A DNA stretch of 8,737 nt from an uncultured Flammeovirgaceae bacterium (GTDB lineage: Bacteria > Bacteroidota > Bacteroidia > Cytophagales > Cyclobacteriaceae), in NCBI GenBank assembly GCA_946480685.1, contig CAMLLI010000123.1:1-8737 (forward strand), given 5' to 3'. Positions 5,511-8,737 of the stretch are shown here, piece by piece. Each line of letters starts with the position of its first letter. Position 1 is the stretch's first letter. The notes under the pieces were generated by a model, which worked only from the letters and a program-made list of their open reading frames with translations, did no database searches and had not been told where the DNA came from. The translations under genes were made by a program, and so were the position numbers.

Positions 5511-7019
5511 TCAATCCAGCGAGTGACTGGTGTGATGATGAGCGAGTCTTTTACGAGTAGTCCGCTTCTTGATCAGTGTCCAAAAATGTTTCGGCCAGGT
5601 GATCATATTCCCTATGAGAAAGTGATCTTTTAGGTTATTCCGAAGGTTACTGCGCATGATTTTCACAACGGTATCCTTATGTACTTCACCTACTTCTTTC
5701 ACTTGTAACAGCAGTTCTACCGCTATAAAAGCGAGGAAAGCTGCTATGAGAAAAAGAAAATTCCATTCGTGAAAGAGCGCCAGCCGGAAGAGTTTGGTAT
5801 AGTCAACACTCTTCCATGTAGCCACCAGCTCGAGGGAACGAGGCGTAAAAAAATCCGCCAGCACACCTCCGAGAATAGGTGCTACCGAGGAGAATATAGA
5901 GGTAACAATGTTCTTGCAGGTAAGGTATACGATCGCTGATTCCCTTGGCGCGAGCTTCAAACCGATGTTGGTAAGCGAAAGATTGATACCGGCTGTTGAA
6001 ACTCCTGTCATGATATGAATCACTACCAGCAGAATGATATTGATGTATTCCCGCTCGTAAATACCTACAAAGCACCAGGCAATAAGGCAGGCAATATATA
6101 ACGGAGCACCTATGGCAATAATGGTTTTGTTGCTGTAACGGTCGGAATACATACCCCACGCACGAATGGTAAGAATGCTGAACACCTGGCTTGTAATAGA
6201 CAAACCGATTACATACGACAAAGGTATCTGCAGTGTTTTTAACATGAACACCATAAAGAAAGGAGTGGCCATGTTCAAGGCGAATACCCATGCTGAATTG
6301 AAAATGAGAAGACTTCTGAAATTTTTGTCTTGCATCGGCTGACGCATGAGCCGGAAGATATTTTCTTTCTTGAGATACGACTGAGGCTCTTGTACCCGCG
6401 AGAGAATGAGTGCCCCGGTAATCCCGAAGATTCCTCCTGCGATAAACATGAACGCGTACGTCTCTGCTTCAAGCGCGGGGTAATGCTTCTTAATATAGTC
6501 AACCAGCAGTGCGAGGCCAACGCTCAGCACAACATTCAGCGTCTGGGTATAACTGCTCCGCCTGGAGAAATATGCACCAAGCGATTTTTCATGTACAAGG
6601 TCTTTGATCCACGAATTCCAGCTCGGACCGGCAATTGATCCGAAGAGATAATATACAAAGAGTAATACGATGAGTGCAGCGATAAAATTCTCGGGTGATA
6701 TCAGAAAAGGTAAAACGCCAATGATCAGCAACGGCACACGAGCGAGCAACGCACAGATCACCGCTACTGCGCGCCTGTTGTTGAACTTGCGCACGAGCCA
6801 GATAGAAGCAAGCTGAAACAGATTGGTGAATGTCGGGAGTGATGCAAGCAACCCGATCTGAAAATTGGAAGCACCCATCAGTAAAGCCATGGCAACAAGA
6901 AAGGCGCCTCCGGTAAACGTAGTCATAGCCTCGGCAGCAAGACCATCACCAATTACAAGTTTCAATCCTCTCTTAATTTCATCTTCTGTCAGTGATGGTT
7001 TTGGCTTCAACGTCATCAT
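5511..7019 (-). CDS. Major facilitator superfamily transporter, 12 TM
   Basis: Product of 502 residues with about twelve hydrophobic segments: roughly 27-50, 53-76, 85-107, 111-131, 160-175, 187-207, 237-260, 267-286, 299-320, 326-346, 366-390 and 417-439. This is the usual MFS length and layout. A loop with GPSWNSWIKDLVHEKS (131-146) follows TM4, and the second half carries the MFS motif-A-like SDRYSNKT (292-299) between TM8 and TM9. The tail after TM12 (about 440-502) is long, basic and His-containing, so probably cytoplasmic. The start could be either of two adjacent ATGs; no Shine-Dalgarno is seen. The gene is divergent from a glycosyltransferase, so sugar or glycoconjugate transport is possible, but the substrate cannot be read from sequence. 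Confidence 0.9.
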   Translation of the reverse strand: MMTLKPKPSLTEDEIKRGLKLVIGDGLAAEAMTTFTGGAFLVAMALLMGASNFQIGLLASLPTFTNLFQLASIWLVRKFNNRRAVAVICALLARVPLLIIGVLPFLISPENFIAALIVLLFVYYLFGSIAGPSWNSWIKDLVHEKSLGAYFSRRSSYTQTLNVVLSVGLALLVDYIKKHYPALEAETYAFMFIAGGIFGITGALILSRVQEPQSYLKKENIFRLMRQPMQDKNFRSLLIFNSAWVFALNMATPFFMVFMLKTLQIPLSYVIGLSITSQVFSILTIRAWGMYSDRYSNKTIIAIGAPLYIACLIAWCFVGIYEREYINIILLVVIHIMTGVSTAGINLSLTNIGLKLAPRESAIVYLTCKNIVTSIFSSVAPILGGVLADFFTPRSLELVATWKSVDYTKLFRLALFHEWNFLFLIAAFLAFIAVELLLQVKEVGEVHKDTVVKIMRSNLRNNLKDHFLIGNMITWPKHFWTLIKKRTTRKRLAHHHTSHSLD

Positions 7020-7251
7020 TCAGCAAGCGTGATATAGTTAAAAAATTTTTTTCACGGTAAATTAAATATCCATGCCCCTTCGCGTTAGCAGATAATGAGA
7101 AACACTTTGAATTTTTGCTTACACACTTCTGAGAAATTAAATGTCCAATAAAAAATACACTTCGAAGTAATTCAACAAAACAAGGTTATAATTCCTCTAC
7201 TTCTCTGCTGGCGTTATTATTTACTGCTTCTGCGACAAAATAGTTTATGTT
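7020..7251. promoter_or_regulatory. Divergent intergenic region between the transporter and glycosyltransferase genes
   Basis: This 232-bp AT-rich region must carry promoters for both divergent genes. It contains an A6T7 tract (7040-7052), typical of intrinsically bent DNA, and a perfect palindrome ACTTCGAAGT (7159-7168). On the minus strand a TTG lies 18 bp before TATTTTTT in the palindrome area, an imperfect Bacteroidota-type promoter for the transporter. No clear promoter is seen for the plus strand. Confidence 0.4.
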
Positions 7252-8253
7252 ATGCGCAGCGATAGTCCTATAAGAATTTTTACATGGCATATACACGGCA
7301 GTTATCTGTACTACTTGTCTCAATGTAATTTTGAAATTTATATTCCGTTGAGTGAGAAAAAACAGGAAGGATATATAGGCAGAGGTACAACATTTCCATT
7401 TGGAAAAAATGTTATTGAAGTACCGGTTAACCATGTCAGGGATTTTAAATTTGATTGTATCCTTTTTCAAACTACACAGAATTATCTGAAAGATCAGTAT
7501 GAAATACTTTCGGCAGAGCAGCGTGAGTTGCCTGCTATATATCTGGAGCACGATCCGCCACTACAGGTTCCGACCGATACCCACCACGTTGTAAACTCCA
7601 AGCGCGTAACGCTGGTGCATGTAACGCACTACAATAAACTTATGTGGGATAACAACGATACACCGGCTACGGTAATTGATCACGGTGTAATGGTGCCGCC
7701 TGTTTCCTATACCGGTGAAATTGAAAAAGGTATTGTTGTCATTAACAACTTGCCTGAACGCGGCCGCAGACTAGGCGCTGACATTTTTACAGAAGTAAGC
7801 AAGCACGTTCCGCTGGATCTTATTGGTATGGGAACAGAAGAGATAGGAGGCCTTGGTGAAGTACTCCATCCGCAGTTGCCACAGTTCATCAGCCGCTATC
7901 GTTTCTTCTTCAACCCGATACGCTATACAAGTCTGGGACTCGCTATACTCGAAGCGATGATGATAGGTGTTCCCATTGTAGCACTTGCTACTACTGAAAT
8001 GACAACTGTATTGCGCGATGGCGAGTCGGGTATAATTCATACCGATGTTGATTACCTCATTAGCAGAATGAAACAACTACTGCAAAACCGGCCACTAGCC
8101 CAACAGTTGGGTGAAGTGGGGCAACGAGTAGCGTACGAGCGATTCAATATGGAACGTTTCAGGCACGACTGGCAAAACCTCGTGCAACGTGTTATACAAA
8201 GTGATCGCACGACAACGCATCTGCACGATTCGGAAGTGATGATGGAGGTATAG
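7252..8253 (+). CDS. GT4-type glycosyltransferase (glycosyltransferase group 1)
   Basis: Product of 333 residues, short for a GT-B enzyme. The N-terminal half begins almost at once with a strand (IRIFTWHIHGSY) and holds DCILFQT and LPAIYLEHDPP. The C-terminal nucleotide-sugar-binding half includes VTLVHVTHYNKLMW, VIDHGV, PERGRRLG (169-175), DLIGMG and SLGLAILEAMMIGVPIVALATTEM (227-250), the recognisable group 1 signature. The usual E-x7-E pair reads T226...E234, so the first Glu is replaced by Thr. The ATG at 7252 is the first ATG in this frame after a stop at 7189. It is followed after 52 bp by another glycosyltransferase gene, so both probably act in one polysaccharide or glycolipid pathway. 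Donor and acceptor are unknown. Confidence 0.9.
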   Translation: MRSDSPIRIFTWHIHGSYLYYLSQCNFEIYIPLSEKKQEGYIGRGTTFPFGKNVIEVPVNHVRDFKFDCILFQTTQNYLKDQYEILSAEQRELPAIYLEHDPPLQVPTDTHHVVNSKRVTLVHVTHYNKLMWDNNDTPATVIDHGVMVPPVSYTGEIEKGIVVINNLPERGRRLGADIFTEVSKHVPLDLIGMGTEEIGGLGEVLHPQLPQFISRYRFFFNPIRYTSLGLAILEAMMIGVPIVALATTEMTTVLRDGESGIIHTDVDYLISRMKQLLQNRPLAQQLGEVGQRVAYERFNMERFRHDWQNLVQRVIQSDRTTTHLHDSEVMMEV

Positions 8254-8270
8254 ATCTGGCGGTACAGATC
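8253..8270 (+). other. Small hairpin directly after the glycosyltransferase stop
   Basis: GATCTG at 8253-8258 pairs with CAGATC at 8265-8270 around a 6-nt loop, starting on the last base of the stop codon. No T tract follows, so it is not a standard terminator; it could be an mRNA stability or processing element within the operon, or chance. Confidence 0.3.
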
Positions 8271-8305
8271 GGATGGATATATAGTATAGATATAATTGTA
8301 TAGTT

Positions 8306-8737
8306 ATGAAGATAAAGCGCAGGATAGCATTCATCAGCGAGCACGCATCACCGTTGGCAACACTCGGAGGCGTAGATAGCGGTGGACAGAATGTATACGT
8401 GGGTGAATTGGCGAGGCACCTGGCTGCCCGCGGATACGCAGTTGACGTCTTTACAAGATGGGACAACAAACAATTGCCACAGGTAGTAAACTGGTTGCCA
8501 TTGGTGAGAATCGTGCATGTAAAAGCAGGACCGACCGAGTTTGTTGAGAAAGAACAGCTGCTGCCCTATATGGACGAGTTCCGCGATAACATGCTGGAGT
8601 TTATACAGCAGCAACCCCAGGGCTATGCGCTCGTACATGCCAACTTCTTTATGTCGGCAAAAGTAGCGGCCGAGATCAAGGAAATCCTGCAGATACCTTT
8701 TGTGGTAACGTTCCATGCACTCGGCCATGTGCGTAAA
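8306..8737 (+). CDS. Glycosyltransferase of the sucrose-phosphate synthase/MshA type (partial, 3' end off window)
   Basis: The ATG at 8306 opens a frame that runs 144 codons to the window edge without a stop. The N-terminal domain is clear: a first strand RRIAFISEHASP, the glycine-rich donor loop LGGVDSGGQNVYV (20-32), the helix ELARHLAARGYAVDVFTRW (34-52), then VHANFFMSAKVA, and at the edge PFVVTFHALGHVRK (131-144). This pattern (GG-x-D-x-GGQNVYV, then TFH-x-LG) is that of GT4 enzymes such as sucrose-phosphate synthase, sucrose synthase and MshA, which transfer sugar from a nucleotide donor with retention. Acceptor specificity lies in parts not visible, so I give no gene symbol. It probably forms an operon with the glycosyltransferase 52 bp upstream. 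Retention of an Asn (HAN) where relatives often have HAH or HAHY is notable. Confidence 0.9.
   Translation, partial: MKIKRRIAFISEHASPLATLGGVDSGGQNVYVGELARHLAARGYAVDVFTRWDNKQLPQVVNWLPLVRIVHVKAGPTEFVEKEQLLPYMDEFRDNMLEFIQQQPQGYALVHANFFMSAKVAAEIKEILQIPFVVTFHALGHVRK

Noticed and set aside
5363..5560. Plus-strand open frame of 65 codons starting in the intergenic region
   Set aside because: It runs into the 3' end of the transporter gene on the other strand, shows no domain, and begins within the inverted repeat.
7186..7551. Minus-strand open frame of 121 codons
   Set aside because: It lies mostly antisense to the start of the glycosyltransferase in an AT-rich stretch; composition (Cys, Phe, Asn, Lys) is typical of chance frames.
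8095..8728. Two minus-strand open frames over the glycosyltransferase junction
   Set aside because: Both are antisense to clear glycosyltransferase motifs, including GGVDSGGQNVYV, in the plus strand.

Overview
The window looks like chromosomal DNA from a Bacteroidota bacterium, probably Cytophagales/Chitinophagales-like. The evidence is AT-rich translation starts without Shine-Dalgarno sequences, Sec signal peptides that put Gln at position +1 after the predicted cleavage site (the Bacteroidota 'Q-rule'), a lysine/alanine-rich SWIB protein, and secreted leucine-rich-repeat (LRR) proteins. I see no mobile element, CRISPR array, tRNA or rRNA.

Layout. (1) 1-63 is the last 20 codons of a gene that begins upstream of the window. 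(2) 64-453 is a roughly 390-bp intergenic stretch with a heptanucleotide tandem repeat, a triple TTCGTG/TCCGTG motif and a perfect 12-bp palindrome. (3) 454-4824 (+) is a tight four-gene operon: a small lipoprotein with a charged coiled coil, two small secreted proteins, and an 810-residue secreted LRR protein. The spacers are 24 bp, then overlaps of 4 and 14 bp. The first, second and fourth products share a loose alpha/beta pattern resembling NTF2-like domains, and the third may do so. The operon therefore looks like one envelope system, function unknown. (4) 4857-4883 is a hairpin terminator between convergent genes. (5) 5289-4906 (-) encodes a SWIB-domain protein with a histone-H1-like basic tail. 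(6) 7019-5511 (-) encodes a 12-TM major facilitator family transporter. (7) 7020-7251 is a divergent intergenic region. (8) 7252-8253 (+) encodes a GT4-type glycosyltransferase, followed from 8306 to the window edge by the first 144 codons of a second glycosyltransferase of the sucrose-phosphate-synthase/MshA type. These two probably start a sugar or glycoconjugate cluster that continues beyond the window.

The least ordinary part is the four-gene secreted operon. Its LRR protein is built from three copies of a module: an opening WWxxLxxxWxxxF helix, an array of 22-residue repeats with Thr at the usual Asn-ladder position, and a closing P-x-x-x-V-[VI]-[FY] strand. No function can be read from sequence alone, and the NTF2-like assignment is by eye only.
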